The position numbers and the translations under genes are program-made. The notes under the pieces were generated by a model. It did no database searches. It was not told the DNA's origin and worked only from the letters and a program-made list of their open reading frames with translations. A stretch of 64,000 nt of DNA from Thalassospira profundimaris. Lineage in GTDB: Bacteria; Pseudomonadota; Alphaproteobacteria; Rhodospirillales; Thalassospiraceae. Positions 43,457 through 52,405 of this stretch are shown here, in pieces. The stretch is from contig NZ_JPWI01000008.1 of the NCBI RefSeq assembly GCF_003326795.1, positions 1-64,000 on the forward strand, written 5' to 3'. How positions within the stretch are numbered: the stretch's first letter is position 1; every line of letters starts with the position of its first letter.

Positions 43457-43936
43457 ATGACCCGCGTGACGGTATCGATTGAAGACGATCTGATGGAGGC
43501 CTTTGACGCCTTCCTCGAAGGCCGTGGCTATACCAATCGGTCCGAAGGGTTCCGCGATCTGATTCGGGAAAAGCTTCAGAACACCAAGCTCAGCGAGGAT
43601 GCTGACGGCGTCGGTATCGCCGTTCTGAATTATGTCTATGACCATGAAGAACGCATGCTGGCATCCCGTCTGATGAGCACCCAGCATGAACACCACAACC
43701 TGACGGTCTCGACGGTGCATTTCCACATTGATCACGATACCTGTCTTGAAAGCGTGACCCTGCGTGGTGCGTTATCGGAAATTCGGACCTTCGCCGACAA
43801 GGTTCTTGCCCAGCCCGGTGTCCGTCACGGACAGCTTTATACGGTTCCGGGCGAACTGCATGTTGAAACCCATCATCATGGCAATGATCATCATGGTCAT
43901 GCGCATAAGCATGAACACCTGAAAATCACCAACTAA
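43457..43936 (+). CDS. nikR: Nickel-responsive transcriptional regulator NikR
   Basis: The 159-residue product has an N-terminal ribbon-helix-helix (TRVTVSIEDDLMEAFDAFLE) and a C-terminal ACT-like nickel domain with the metal ligands in VSTVHFHIDHDTCLES: His and Cys at the positions of E. coli NikR His87, His89 and Cys95. The end is a His-rich tail (HHHGNDHHGHAHKHEH), possibly extra metal binding. The start follows AAAGGGA. It likely represses nickel uptake genes when nickel is plentiful. A terminator follows. Confidence 0.95.
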   Translation: MTRVTVSIEDDLMEAFDAFLEGRGYTNRSEGFRDLIREKLQNTKLSEDADGVGIAVLNYVYDHEERMLASRLMSTQHEHHNLTVSTVHFHIDHDTCLESVTLRGALSEIRTFADKVLAQPGVRHGQLYTVPGELHVETHHHGNDHHGHAHKHEHLKITN

Positions 43937-43965
43937 AGACAGGTTTCTTATCCGGAAATGCTGCA

Positions 43966-43993
43966 CCCCGACCGAATTCTGGTCGGGGTTTTT
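43966..43993 (+). terminator. Rho-independent terminator after nikR
   Basis: CCCCGACC-GAATTCT-GGTCGGGG followed by a T-run; 8-bp perfect stem, 30 bases after nikR. Confidence 0.9.
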
Positions 43994-44064
43994 GATTCTG
44001 GCGATAAATTCTGGCATCGAAGAGAAAAAGAACAAACTTGCAACATCCGATTTTTTATGAGAGT

Positions 44065-44079
44065 GTTCACATTATGTTC
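44065..44079 (+). promoter_or_regulatory. LexA (SOS) box of recA
   Basis: GTTC-ACATTAT-GTTC fits the alphaproteobacterial LexA consensus GTTC-N7-GTTC exactly. It lies 140 bases before the recA ATG, consistent with SOS induction. Confidence 0.8.
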
Positions 44080-44219
44080 TCAAGCGTTCTGCTGACGTGA
44101 ACAGGGAAAACAGTCTGTCTGGGCAGCAGGTTCTTCAAGCGGTGGCGTTCCGCATTTAGGTCCGGGGAACCGCCTGCGTTGCATCCTACCCGGCCCTGTG
44201 GAATAAGAGAGTTCGAGCA

Positions 44220-45293
44220 ATGATTCAGACCGCGCTGCATTTGGTGGATAAGGATACTATGGATAAGCAGAAGGCACTCGAAGCCGCCCTTGGGCAGATC
44301 GAACGGGCATTTGGCAAAGGTTCGATCATGAAGCTGGGTCAGCGGGATAGCGCCGTTGACATTTCAGCCATTTCGACCGGTTCACTCGGTCTTGATATCG
44401 GTCTTGGGATCGGCGGTTTGCCGCGTGGCCGTATCGTTGAAATTTATGGTCCGGAAAGTTCGGGTAAAACCACGCTGGCCCTGCACACCATTGCCGAGGC
44501 GCAAAAACTTGGCGGGACCTGTGCCTTTGTCGATGCGGAACACGCGCTTGACCCGGGCTATGCCCGCAAGCTGGGTGTGAATACCGACGAACTTCTGATC
44601 TCGCAGCCTGATGCCGGTGAACAGGCGCTTGAGATTGCCGACACGCTGGTCCGTTCCGGGGCGATTGATGTTCTGGTCGTTGACTCGGTTGCTGCCCTTG
44701 TACCGCGTGCCGAGCTTGAAGGCGAGATGGGCGACACCCATGTTGGTCTGCAGGCCCGCCTGATGAGCCAAGCCTTGCGTAAACTGACCAGCTCGGTTTC
44801 GCGGTCGAACTGTATGGTGATCTTCATTAACCAGATCCGTATGAAGATCGGTGTGATGTTTGGCAGCCCGGAAACCACCACCGGTGGTAACGCGCTTAAA
44901 TTCTATGCCTCGGTTCGTCTTGATATCCGCCGTATTGGCCAGATCAAGGATCGTGACGAGGTCGTTGGTAACCAGACCCGCGTCAAGGTCGTCAAAAACA
45001 AGATGGCACCGCCCTTCAAGCAGGTCGAATTTGACATCATGTATGGCGAAGGCGTCTCCAAGATGGGCGAAATCCTTGATCTTGGTGTTAAAGCCGGGAT
45101 TGTCGAGAAGTCGGGTTCATGGTTCTCCTATAACTCGACCCGGATCGGTCAGGGCCGCGAGAATGCCAAGACCTTCCTGCGCGAGAATCCGGAAATGACC
45201 CAGGAAATCGAAAAGAGCATTCGCGAGAGTGCCGGTCTGATTGCCGAAAGCATGACCAATATGAGCGAAGATGAACCGGTCAATGACGATTGA
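44220..45293 (+). CDS. recA: Recombinase RecA
   Basis: RecA forms filaments on single-stranded DNA, drives strand exchange and triggers LexA self-cleavage. The 357-residue product has the core [20 protein letters not shown] from residue 14, the Walker A motif GPESSGKTT at about 77-85, the Walker B region [13 protein letters not shown], and the loop [20 protein letters not shown]. The start at 44220 matches alphaproteobacterial relatives that begin with about 13 residues before MDKQ. A LexA box lies upstream and a terminator downstream. Confidence 0.98.
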   Translation: MIQTALHLVDKDTMDKQKALEAALGQIERAFGKGSIMKLGQRDSAVDISAISTGSLGLDIGLGIGGLPRGRIVEIYGPESSGKTTLALHTIAEAQKLGGTCAFVDAEHALDPGYARKLGVNTDELLISQPDAGEQALEIADTLVRSGAIDVLVVDSVAALVPRAELEGEMGDTHVGLQARLMSQALRKLTSSVSRSNCMVIFINQIRMKIGVMFGSPETTTGGNALKFYASVRLDIRRIGQIKDRDEVVGNQTRVKVVKNKMAPPFKQVEFDIMYGEGVSKMGEILDLGVKAGIVEKSGSWFSYNSTRIGQGRENAKTFLRENPEMTQEIEKSIRESAGLIAESMTNMSEDEPVNDD

Positions 45294-45321
45294 TCGAGCT
45301 GATTTTTCAGCTTAGTTTTCC

Positions 45322-45354
45322 AAAGGACGGGCCGTGATTGCGGTCCGTCCTTTT
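45322..45354 (+). terminator. Rho-independent terminator after recA
   Basis: AAAGGACGG and CCGTCCTTTT form a perfect 9-bp stem with a 14-base loop and T-run, about 30 bases after recA. Confidence 0.85.
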
Positions 45355-45398
45355 GCTTTTGGACGTTAATATAGCTGCCACCGGTCAGGAGCCCCGCC

Positions 45399-45704
45399 AT
45401 GATCACCTGCTATCTGAAATATATCATCGACAGCCATAAAATCCCCGAGTTCGAGGAATATGCCAAACGCTGGATTCCCATCGTCAACCGCATGGGCGGC
45501 ACGCATCATGGCTATTTCCTGCCCCACGAAGGGGCCAGTAACGTCGCCTATGCGCTGTTCAGCTTTCCGAGCCTTGCCGAATATGAAGATTATCGAACCC
45601 GTATGGCTGATGACGGGGAATGTCAGGAAGTCCTGAATATGGAAGTTCGGAACCGCTCGATCATTTCCTATGAGCGCAGCTTCATGCGCCCGGTGATGGG
45701 CTGA
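45399..45704 (+). CDS. NIPSNAP-family protein
   Basis: The 101-residue product is a ferredoxin-like NIPSNAP domain: MITCYLKYIIDSHKIPEFEE at the start, then IPIVNRMGGTHHGYFLPHEG and YEDYRTRMADD. NIPSNAP proteins are small dimeric alpha/beta barrels without an agreed function. It follows recA and its terminator, and is convergent with the AraC gene. Confidence 0.88.
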   Translation: MITCYLKYIIDSHKIPEFEEYAKRWIPIVNRMGGTHHGYFLPHEGASNVAYALFSFPSLAEYEDYRTRMADDGECQEVLNMEVRNRSIISYERSFMRPVMG

Positions 45705-45732
45705 CAACGGTAAAAAGGGATACCCTACAGGG

Positions 45733-46752
45733 TCAGTCAGCTTGTGACTGTTGTTGCCACTGGCTGGGCGTCTTGCCAGTAATGCGCAGAAATTCCCGAT
45801 TGAAGTTTGACTTGGTGTTAAAGCCACTCGAAAGCATGGCCGTTGTCACATTCTGACCGCGGCCAAGTTCGTTACAGGCATGTTCGATCCGGAATTTATT
45901 GATATAGCGCGATACGTTTTCACCGGTCGTGGCGTTGATCGCGGCCGAAATCTGCTTTAGCGGTATACCCATACGCCGCGAAATGCGCGCAAGTGTCAAA
46001 TCCGGGTCGAGATAAAGCCGCTGCCCCACCAATAAATCCTCAAGCTGGATCATTGTGGATTTGTGTTCTGTGATGTCGACGTTTCGGGGAATGTGGCTGG
46101 ATGCCGGATTTTCCGGCGGATCGTTTGTATCGATATCAATTGCAATATCCGGGGAAAGACACAGAAAGCCGATGGTGAGCAGAGCCATCGAAGATGTGAC
46201 ACTTAAAATGACACCGACAATCTGATCATTTCCGCCTGTCTTTGCGGCAATGATCATAACGTCACTTATGGCAGAAGCGATTAATGCCAACGCGATGAAA
46301 CGCCAAACCAGTGATGGTATGTGGCCCGAGGCCAGTCGCATATGTGCAAAATCGCCAGCTTGGCGATGAAGCATGACCAAGATCGCGCATCCATACCCTA
46401 CAAAAAGACTGCAAAGTACCACATCAATGATTGCAGGCAAAAAAAGCACGCACAGTAAAACAACGGCCGGTACCAGAAAATGCAACCAGTCCCGGCTATG
46501 CAGTCGGATACGGATACTGGCTTCGACAAATGCAATCCATGCCAGAGCGGGAATTACCGACGCAGTAACGGGTTGAAGCCACCTTAGACTGGTGAAGCCA
46601 TAATATTGCACAGTCCCAACCAAAACACTTTGCCCTGCAGACGCAAGCAGGAGCGCCATAAGCATCTTGGGGGTTTTTCCCCCCACGGCCGCGCGGACAA
46701 AAAGAAAAACCAGAACCAGGGCAACAATGATTGGGACAGGGAGGACAAGCAT
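45733..46752 (-). CDS. Membrane-anchored AraC-family regulator
   Basis: The product from the ATG at 46750-46752 is 339 residues: about six or seven hydrophobic helices from residue 1 to about 205, then a cytoplasmic AraC DNA-binding domain (LTLARISRRMGIPLKQISAA and TTAMLSSGFNTKSNFNREFL) ending SQWQQQSQAD. A longer open frame to 46968 adds 72 residues without features. It is divergent from the secreted hydrolase gene, which may be its target. The layout resembles sensor-type AraC proteins with N-terminal membrane domains. Confidence 0.87.
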   Translation of the reverse strand: MLVLPVPIIVALVLVFLFVRAAVGGKTPKMLMALLLASAGQSVLVGTVQYYGFTSLRWLQPVTASVIPALAWIAFVEASIRIRLHSRDWLHFLVPAVVLLCVLFLPAIIDVVLCSLFVGYGCAILVMLHRQAGDFAHMRLASGHIPSLVWRFIALALIASAISDVMIIAAKTGGNDQIVGVILSVTSSMALLTIGFLCLSPDIAIDIDTNDPPENPASSHIPRNVDITEHKSTMIQLEDLLVGQRLYLDPDLTLARISRRMGIPLKQISAAINATTGENVSRYINKFRIEHACNELGRGQNVTTAMLSSGFNTKSNFNREFLRITGKTPSQWQQQSQAD

Positions 46753-46884
46753 CGGACAGTCAGTTCCCGACAAAGGTATCAAAACCGGTTTTGATACGTT
46801 CACAAACCCGTTCGAGGACGCAGGAAATTCTAGTTTGCGCCAGAAGGTTCCCACAAGCTTAAACTGCGAACAAGGAACCTGATC

Positions 46885-47937
46885 ATGAAACTTAATTATG
46901 TCGTCGTCCTGCTTTCCCATCTTCTGGTGGCGGGTTTGTCCCCATCGTTTGTTCACGCAAAACAGCAATCAGATTACCCCGGATATGATCGGTTCGATGT
47001 GCGGGCAGCCCATCGTTCCATGCCATTGGCAGCATCAGTCTGGTACCCGGCTGATACCTTCATTTATCGTGCTCCTGTTGGCGGGAACGTCATCTGGAAA
47101 GGTACGGATGCTTATATTGGTGCTGCAATCGCGCCGGGACGCCACCCCCTGATCCTTCTTTCCCACGGTTCAGGAGGAAATATGGACGGACTTGGCTGGC
47201 TGTCTTCACAATTGGCTTTGCGCGGGGCGATCGTTGTTGCGCTAAACCATCCAGGTACAACATCGGGGGACTCTTCGCCCCGACGGACGCCATTTGTAGG
47301 TGAACGTGCTGAAGATATCAGTGCCACTCTTGATCAGATACTCTCCAATCCGGCTTTTGCCCCGTACATTGATCCTCGGAATATCGCGGCAATCGGGTTT
47401 TCTTTAGGGGGGACGACGGTGCTGAGTCTTTCCGGGGTGCAGTTCGATCAGGCGCTTTATGCTCAATATTGTAAAAGACTTGGTGATGCGGCGCAGGATT
47501 GTGACTTTTTGCGCAAAGGCGGTGTAGATGTCGATCATTTGCCAAATGACTTCGCCGCTTCGAAGTCGGACGACCGGATCAAACGCATCGTCGCAATCGA
47601 ACCGGGCATGGGGTTTGCAGCCACGCAGGCCAGCCTGTCGAATGTAAGCAATGCCATATTGTTTGTTGGCCTTGGTGATGAAGACAGGTGGGCGGCTACC
47701 GACTTTGGCCCTTCGGGCAGCAATCTGGTTGCACGGATCAAAAACGCATCCTCGGCAATCTTTGCACCGGCAAATCACCTGACGTTTCTTGCGGAATGTG
47801 TGCCGGGGGCGGTTGAACTTCTGAAAGAAGAAGGAAGCGATCCAATTTGCTCTGATCCTCCGGGCACAGACCGTGGCCAGATTCATCAAAGGATTGTTAC
47901 AGCGATTGCTGAATTCCTGAACCTGCCGGGGTCCTGA
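46885..47937 (+). CDS. Secreted alpha/beta hydrolase (PAF-acetylhydrolase/dienelactone hydrolase-like)
   Basis: The 350-residue product has a signal peptide (VVVLLSHLLVAGLSPSFVHA) and an alpha/beta hydrolase fold with an oxyanion region LLSHGSGGNMDGLGWLSSQL, nucleophile elbow GFSLGG (Ser at about 174) and a probable catalytic His in PANHLTFL near residue 295. It is probably a periplasmic esterase-type enzyme; the substrate is unknown. It faces the AraC regulator and ends at a strong terminator. Confidence 0.85.
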   Translation: MKLNYVVVLLSHLLVAGLSPSFVHAKQQSDYPGYDRFDVRAAHRSMPLAASVWYPADTFIYRAPVGGNVIWKGTDAYIGAAIAPGRHPLILLSHGSGGNMDGLGWLSSQLALRGAIVVALNHPGTTSGDSSPRRTPFVGERAEDISATLDQILSNPAFAPYIDPRNIAAIGFSLGGTTVLSLSGVQFDQALYAQYCKRLGDAAQDCDFLRKGGVDVDHLPNDFAASKSDDRIKRIVAIEPGMGFAATQASLSNVSNAILFVGLGDEDRWAATDFGPSGSNLVARIKNASSAIFAPANHLTFLAECVPGAVELLKEEGSDPICSDPPGTDRGQIHQRIVTAIAEFLNLPGS

Positions 47938-47956
47938 ATTCGGGAAAGCTTCAAGG

Positions 47957-47988
47957 AAAAAGGAGGACCAATATGTCCTCTTTTTTTT
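47957..47988 (+). terminator. Rho-independent terminator after hydrolase gene
   Basis: GAGGAC-CAATAT-GTCCTC flanked by an A-run and eight Ts. Confidence 0.88.
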
Positions 47989-48158
47989 CCCTGCCTCAAA
48001 ATGATCACGATTGGTCAAGGGGCCCGGAATTAAAAGGGTTGAGGCTGCCTTAATTGTTTCAAATCAGGCAATTGGCGTGAGTTGCGGGAACATCACCCGT
48101 TTCTTCCCGTTTTGAGTGTTGTGAAACATTTCACTTACGAGCAAACAGGAGAACAAAC

Positions 48159-48299
48159 ATGTCGGACCTGATGAAAAAGATTTTTGCCGTTCTGATGATT
48201 GCGGGTATGGGCGTTGGCCTGGCCGCTTGTGAAACCGCCGAAGGTTTTGGCGAAGACGTCGAAGACGCCGGTGAAGCCATTCAGGATAGCGCACAGTAA
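48159..48299 (+). CDS. Entericidin-like small lipoprotein
   Basis: A 46-residue product begins MSDLMKKIFAVLMIAGMGVG and has a lipobox ending LAAC (Cys23), followed by ETAEGFGEDVEDAGEAIQDS, the short acidic pattern of the entericidin A/B family. These are small cell-envelope lipoproteins linked to stress or stationary phase. AGGAGAAC precedes the ATG. A second, similar gene lies at 48762. Confidence 0.88.
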   Translation: MSDLMKKIFAVLMIAGMGVGLAACETAEGFGEDVEDAGEAIQDSAQ

Positions 48300-48377
48300 A
48301 TGTGACCGTCCGAAAATGTGACGGTCTGATCCGTTGCCAGATGTGCAACATCCCCCGCTCATCACAGGAGACAGGCC

Positions 48378-48554
48378 ATGTTAGGTTGGGCCATATTCTG
48401 TCTGATCCTTGCCCTTATTGCCGCCGTTCTGGGATTTGGTGGTCTGGCCGGGACATTCGTCGGGATTGCCAAAGTCCTGTTCTTTGTCTTTATCGTGCTT
48501 TTTGCCATTTCACTTCTGGTGAATGCGCTGCGCGGTCGTCGTCCGCCGATGTAG
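48378..48554 (+). CDS. DUF1328-type small membrane protein
   Basis: A 58-residue product with two hydrophobic helices: [20 protein letters not shown], then [20 protein letters not shown], ending [10 protein letters not shown]. This is the DUF1328 (YtjA-like) family of inner-membrane proteins of unknown role. CAGGAGACAGG gives a good ribosome binding site. It lies between two entericidin-like genes, suggesting a small envelope-stress group. Confidence 0.88.
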   Translation: MLGWAIFCLILALIAAVLGFGGLAGTFVGIAKVLFFVFIVLFAISLLVNALRGRRPPM

Positions 48555-48761
48555 GCCGATGATGCAATTCCAGGATTGGCCGTCCGGAACCCGGATCGGC
48601 ACAAGGTCAGAAGGGCGCCATAATGGCGTCCTTTTGGTCTGTAAGGGTGATCGGGGCAAAGGGCTGCGTTATCAGTTGTAAGCTGTGCGCGGTCACGCCA
48701 GAATGGCCCCATAATCAATAAGCGGCATCTGATCCGCCCAGCTACGGAGCAACCTGGTACG

Positions 48762-48905
48762 ATGGTAATGATAACGAAGCGTTTGTTGGCACTTGCACTG
48801 GTTCTTGGCCTTGGCGTGGCTCTTTCAGCCTGCGAAACCGCTCAGGGATTCGGCCGCGACGTGGAAAAGCTTGGTCAGCAAATTCAGGAAGGCATTAATG
48901 ACTAA
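48762..48905 (+). CDS. Entericidin-like small lipoprotein (second)
   Basis: A 47-residue product with a signal sequence (MVMITKRLLALALVLGLGVA) and lipobox LSAC (Cys25), then ETAQGFGRDVEKLGQQIQEG. It is a paralogue of the gene at 48159. An in-frame ATG two codons later is an alternative start. Its last codons contain the ATG (48898) that would start the following GNAT gene if not for a TGA. Confidence 0.85.
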   Translation: MVMITKRLLALALVLGLGVALSACETAQGFGRDVEKLGQQIQEGIND

Positions 48906-48933
48906 CTCCTTTGTGGAGTTCTGAAGCGAACGG

Positions 48934-49413
48934 TTGTTCTATACGTCGTTGCAGGTCGCCGATATTGGCGACCTTTTTGCGTTCCTGGGAGATCCCGTCG
49001 CAATGCGCTTTACCCATTGCGACAAAACAATTGATGACTGCGAAAGGCGATTGAGTGCCTTTGAGGCGCGCCGCAAATCTGACGGTTTCGCCCCCTGGGT
49101 GATCCGGTTGCGTCAGGATCAAAGAATAATCGGCTGGGGTGGATTGTATATCGATCCGTTCGATCCTGACTGGGGGCCGGAACTGGGATATTTCTTTAAT
49201 CCCGATTTCTGGGGGCAGGGCTATGCCACAGAGCTGGCAAAGACCGCAATTGATCATGCCCGCCACCAAACAGCCATTCCCGTGTTGACGGCTTTTGCCC
49301 ATCCCGGAAACAGATCATCTGCCAAATTATTGCGTCGACTGGGTTTTGAGAAGCTTGGCTTTGTGAGGCAAATGAACAGGGATCGGTTTTCAATGGTCTT
49401 GAAGACTGTATAG
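48934..49413 (+). CDS. GNAT-family acetyltransferase, possibly N-terminally disrupted
   Basis: The 159-residue frame matches the GNAT fold of RimJ/RimL type: ADIGDLFAFLGDPVAMRFTH, then GYFFNPDFWGQGYATELAKT with the acetyl-CoA-binding WGQGYATE loop, and NRSSAKLLRRLGFEKLGFVR. Only a TTG start is available. Upstream in the same frame there is an ATG (48898) followed by eight codons, a TGA (48922) and SER-L, which looks like the family N-terminus (the usual TERL segment) broken by one stop codon. So either a shorter protein starts at the TTG or the gene is a recent pseudogene. Confidence 0.75.
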   Translation: MFYTSLQVADIGDLFAFLGDPVAMRFTHCDKTIDDCERRLSAFEARRKSDGFAPWVIRLRQDQRIIGWGGLYIDPFDPDWGPELGYFFNPDFWGQGYATELAKTAIDHARHQTAIPVLTAFAHPGNRSSAKLLRRLGFEKLGFVRQMNRDRFSMVLKTV

Positions 49414-49582
49414 CATCCAGCGGTTTCGAGCATGAGCCAAGCCGTAATCTCATAAATCTTGATACAATTGGCGCTGAACGCTTTCGCCTGACTGGACAGG
49501 GCAGGGCCGACCCGCTAAATAGGGCAGTCCGTCCGCCAACACGGCGGATGAATTTGTTCCGCGTTTTCCGGGTTGGAGAGAT

Positions 49583-52237
49583 ATGCAGACCGTTAACGAT
49601 ATCCGCACCACGTTTCTGGAGTTCTTCCGCAAGAACGGCCACGAAGTCGTTTCTTCCAGCCCGCTGGTGCCGCGCAATGACCCCACCCTGATGTTTACCA
49701 ATGCCGGGATGGTCCAGTTCAAGAACGTTTTCACCGGTCAGGAACAGCGCGATTATACCCGCGCGACCACCTCGCAGAAATGCGTGCGTGCCGGTGGCAA
49801 GCATAACGACCTTGAAAATGTCGGTCATACGGCCCGCCATCACACTTTCTTTGAAATGCTCGGCAACTTTTCGTTTGGCGATTATTTCAAGGAAAACGCG
49901 ATTGAATTCGCATGGAACCTGATCACCAAGGAATATGGTCTTCCCAAGGACAAGCTTCTGGTCACGGTCTATCACACCGATGACGAGGCCCATGGTTTGT
50001 GGAAAAAGATTGCCGGTCTTTCCGATGACCGCATCATTCGTATTCCGACCTCGGATAACTTCTGGTCGATGGGCGATACCGGCCCGTGTGGTCCGTGCTC
50101 GGAAATCTTCTTTGACCATGGCGATCACATCTGGGGTGGCCCTCCGGGCAGTGCCGACGAAGACGGCGACCGTTTCATTGAAATCTGGAACCTCGTCTTC
50201 ATGCAGTATGAACAGATGGCAAATGGTGATCGCGTTGATCTGCCCAAGCCGTCGATTGATACCGGCATGGGTCTGGAACGTATTGCTGCCGTCCTTCAGG
50301 GCAAGCATGACAACTATGACATCGATCTGATGCGCGCACTGGTCGAAGCATCGGCCGACGCCACCAATACCGATCCGGATGGTCCGCATAATGTGTCGCA
50401 CCGCGTGGTTGCCGACCATCTGCGTTCGACCAGCTTCCTGATTGCGGATGGTGTTCTGCCGTCCAATGCCGGTCGCGGTAACGTTCTGCGCCGTATCATG
50501 CGTCGCGCCATGCGCCACCTGCATATGGTCGGCACCCAGGATCCGGTCATGTATAAACTGGTCCCGGCACTGGTCCGCAAAATGGGCGGTGCTTTCCCGG
50601 AACTGGTGCGTGCACAGGCACTGATCGAAGAAACGCTCAAGCTGGAAGAGCAGGGCTTTAAAACCATGCTGGATCGCGGGCTCAAGATGCTTGATGACGC
50701 GACCGATGGCATGGGCGAGGGTGCGACCCTTTCGGGTGACGTTGCTTTCAAGCTTTATGACACCTATGGCTTCCCGCTTGATCTGACCGCCGATGCGCTT
50801 AAGGCGCGTAAAATCGGCATCGATGAAGACGGTTTCTCGTCGGCCATGGAAGAACAGAAAGCCAAGGCCCGTGCTGCATGGTCGGGTTCGGGCGAAGCGG
50901 CCACCGAAGAAGTCTGGTTTGACATCAATGACCGTGATGGCGCGACCGAATTCCTTGGTTATGAAACCGAAACCGCCGAAGGCGTTGTGACCGCGCTGAT
51001 CAAGGATGGTGCCGAAGTCAAATCCGCATCGAAGGGCGACGAGGTTGCTGTTCTTGCCAACCAGACCACCTTCTTTGGTGAGTCCGGTGGTCAGCAGGGC
51101 GATGCCGGTGTGATCAAAACCGAAAAGGGTGCGGTCATTGAAATCACCGACACCCAGAAAAAGCTTGGTGCCCTTCATGTGCATTTGGGCAAGGTTGTCG
51201 AAGGCAATGTTGCTGTTGGTGATGCTGCGGAGTTCCGCGTTGATCATACCCGCCGCTCAAGCTTGCGTGCCAACCACTCGGCAACGCACCTGCTTCATGC
51301 GGTCATGCGCAAGCATCTTGGTGGTCACGTGACCCAGAAGGGCTCGCTCGTCGCACAGGACCGCCTGCGCTTTGACGTATCCCATCCCAAGGCCGTAACC
51401 GCCGAGGAAGCCGCACTGATCGAAGCCGACGTTAACCGTCTTATCCGCGAAAACAGCGAAGTCACCACTCGTCTGATGACCCCGGACGAGGCGATTGAAC
51501 TGGGTGCGATGGCGCTGTTTGGTGAAAAATACGGCGATGAAGTCCGTGTTGTTTCCATGGGCCTGCCCGAAAGCAACGAACACGCTTATTCGCTCGAACT
51601 TTGCGGCGGTACGCATGTCAAGCGCACCGGCGATATCGGTATGTTCAAAATCGTTTCCGAAGGTGCGGTTTCAAGCGGTGTGCGCCGTATCGAAGCCCTG
51701 ACCGGTGCCGATGCTGCCAAATACATGGCCGCACGCGAAAACGTGCTGGCAACTGTGGCAGCTGATCTTAAGGCCGTTGCCGAAGACGTCCCGGCGCGCG
51801 TGAAGGCGCTTCAGGAAGAACGTCGTCGTCTTGAACGCGAAGTATCCGATCTGCGCAAGAAACTTGCGACTGCCGGTTCCGGTGGTGCATCGGGTGGCGA
51901 TGCCTTCAAGGAAATCAATGGCGTCAAACTTGCCCTGCGTTCGCTCGACGGTATTCCTGCCAAGGAACTCAAAGGCATGGTTGACGAACTGCGCGATCAG
52001 ATGGGTTCAGGTATCGTGGCCCTTGTTTCGGGTGATGGTGGCAAGGCGTCCATCGTGGTTGGCCTGACCGAAGACCTGACCGCAAAATTCAGCGCGGTTG
52101 ACCTTGTCCGTATCGGTGTCGAGAAACTCGGCGGCAAGGGCGGCGGTGGCCGTCCGGACATGGCGCAGGGTGGCGGTTCCGACCCGTCACAGGCCGACGC
52201 CGCACTGGCTGCCATCGAGGCGCATGTGGCTGGCTAA
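49583..52237 (+). CDS. alaS: Alanyl-tRNA synthetase
   Basis: AlaRS charges tRNA-Ala and edits mischarged Ser or Gly. The 884-residue product has the class II catalytic domain ([20 protein letters not shown] at about 32-51, [19 protein letters not shown]), the editing domain with the zinc-site motif [20 protein letters not shown] and [16 protein letters not shown], and a C-terminal domain ([20 protein letters not shown] onwards). The Gly-rich end is typical. It follows GGTTGGAGAGAT and ends before a terminator that is duplicated 1.5 kb later. Confidence 0.98.
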   Translation: MQTVNDIRTTFLEFFRKNGHEVVSSSPLVPRNDPTLMFTNAGMVQFKNVFTGQEQRDYTRATTSQKCVRAGGKHNDLENVGHTARHHTFFEMLGNFSFGDYFKENAIEFAWNLITKEYGLPKDKLLVTVYHTDDEAHGLWKKIAGLSDDRIIRIPTSDNFWSMGDTGPCGPCSEIFFDHGDHIWGGPPGSADEDGDRFIEIWNLVFMQYEQMANGDRVDLPKPSIDTGMGLERIAAVLQGKHDNYDIDLMRALVEASADATNTDPDGPHNVSHRVVADHLRSTSFLIADGVLPSNAGRGNVLRRIMRRAMRHLHMVGTQDPVMYKLVPALVRKMGGAFPELVRAQALIEETLKLEEQGFKTMLDRGLKMLDDATDGMGEGATLSGDVAFKLYDTYGFPLDLTADALKARKIGIDEDGFSSAMEEQKAKARAAWSGSGEAATEEVWFDINDRDGATEFLGYETETAEGVVTALIKDGAEVKSASKGDEVAVLANQTTFFGESGGQQGDAGVIKTEKGAVIEITDTQKKLGALHVHLGKVVEGNVAVGDAAEFRVDHTRRSSLRANHSATHLLHAVMRKHLGGHVTQKGSLVAQDRLRFDVSHPKAVTAEEAALIEADVNRLIRENSEVTTRLMTPDEAIELGAMALFGEKYGDEVRVVSMGLPESNEHAYSLELCGGTHVKRTGDIGMFKIVSEGAVSSGVRRIEALTGADAAKYMAARENVLATVAADLKAVAEDVPARVKALQEERRRLEREVSDLRKKLATAGSGGASGGDAFKEINGVKLALRSLDGIPAKELKGMVDELRDQMGSGIVALVSGDGGKASIVVGLTEDLTAKFSAVDLVRIGVEKLGGKGGGGRPDMAQGGGSDPSQADAALAAIEAHVAG

Positions 52238-52251
52238 TGCCGTCACAGACA

Positions 52252-52292
52252 AAAGTATGAATAATGAAAGGGCCCCCGTTCGGGGCCCTTTT
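52252..52292 (+). repeat. 41-bp direct repeat copy 1, containing the alaS terminator
   Basis: This copy holds the stem AAAGGGCCCC/GGGGCCCTTT, followed by a T-run. The whole 41 bases recur unchanged at 53768-53808, on the other side of the nuclease-like gene. The neighbouring bases differ, so the match stops at both ends. Confidence 0.92.
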
Positions 52293-52297
52293 TTTTT
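52267..52297 (+). terminator. Rho-independent terminator after alaS
   Basis: AAAGGGCCCC-CGTTC-GGGGCCCTTT with nine or more Ts following: a strong 10-bp stem, 30 bases after the alaS stop. Confidence 0.93.
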
Positions 52298-52405
52298 CGG
52301 TTATGGAACTGGGGTACTTAAATTATATCTGCTTAATAAATCTTTTGGTTGCGGTACTTGTGTTCTCAGGTCTAACCTTTGGTTGCATTTGAAGGGGGGA
52401 GACAG

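Noticed and set aside
49196-51247. 683-codon open frame on the minus strand opposite alaS and the GNAT gene
   Set aside because: It is a shadow of the strongly biased alaS codons, has no domain features and no ribosome binding site, and overlaps a certain gene.
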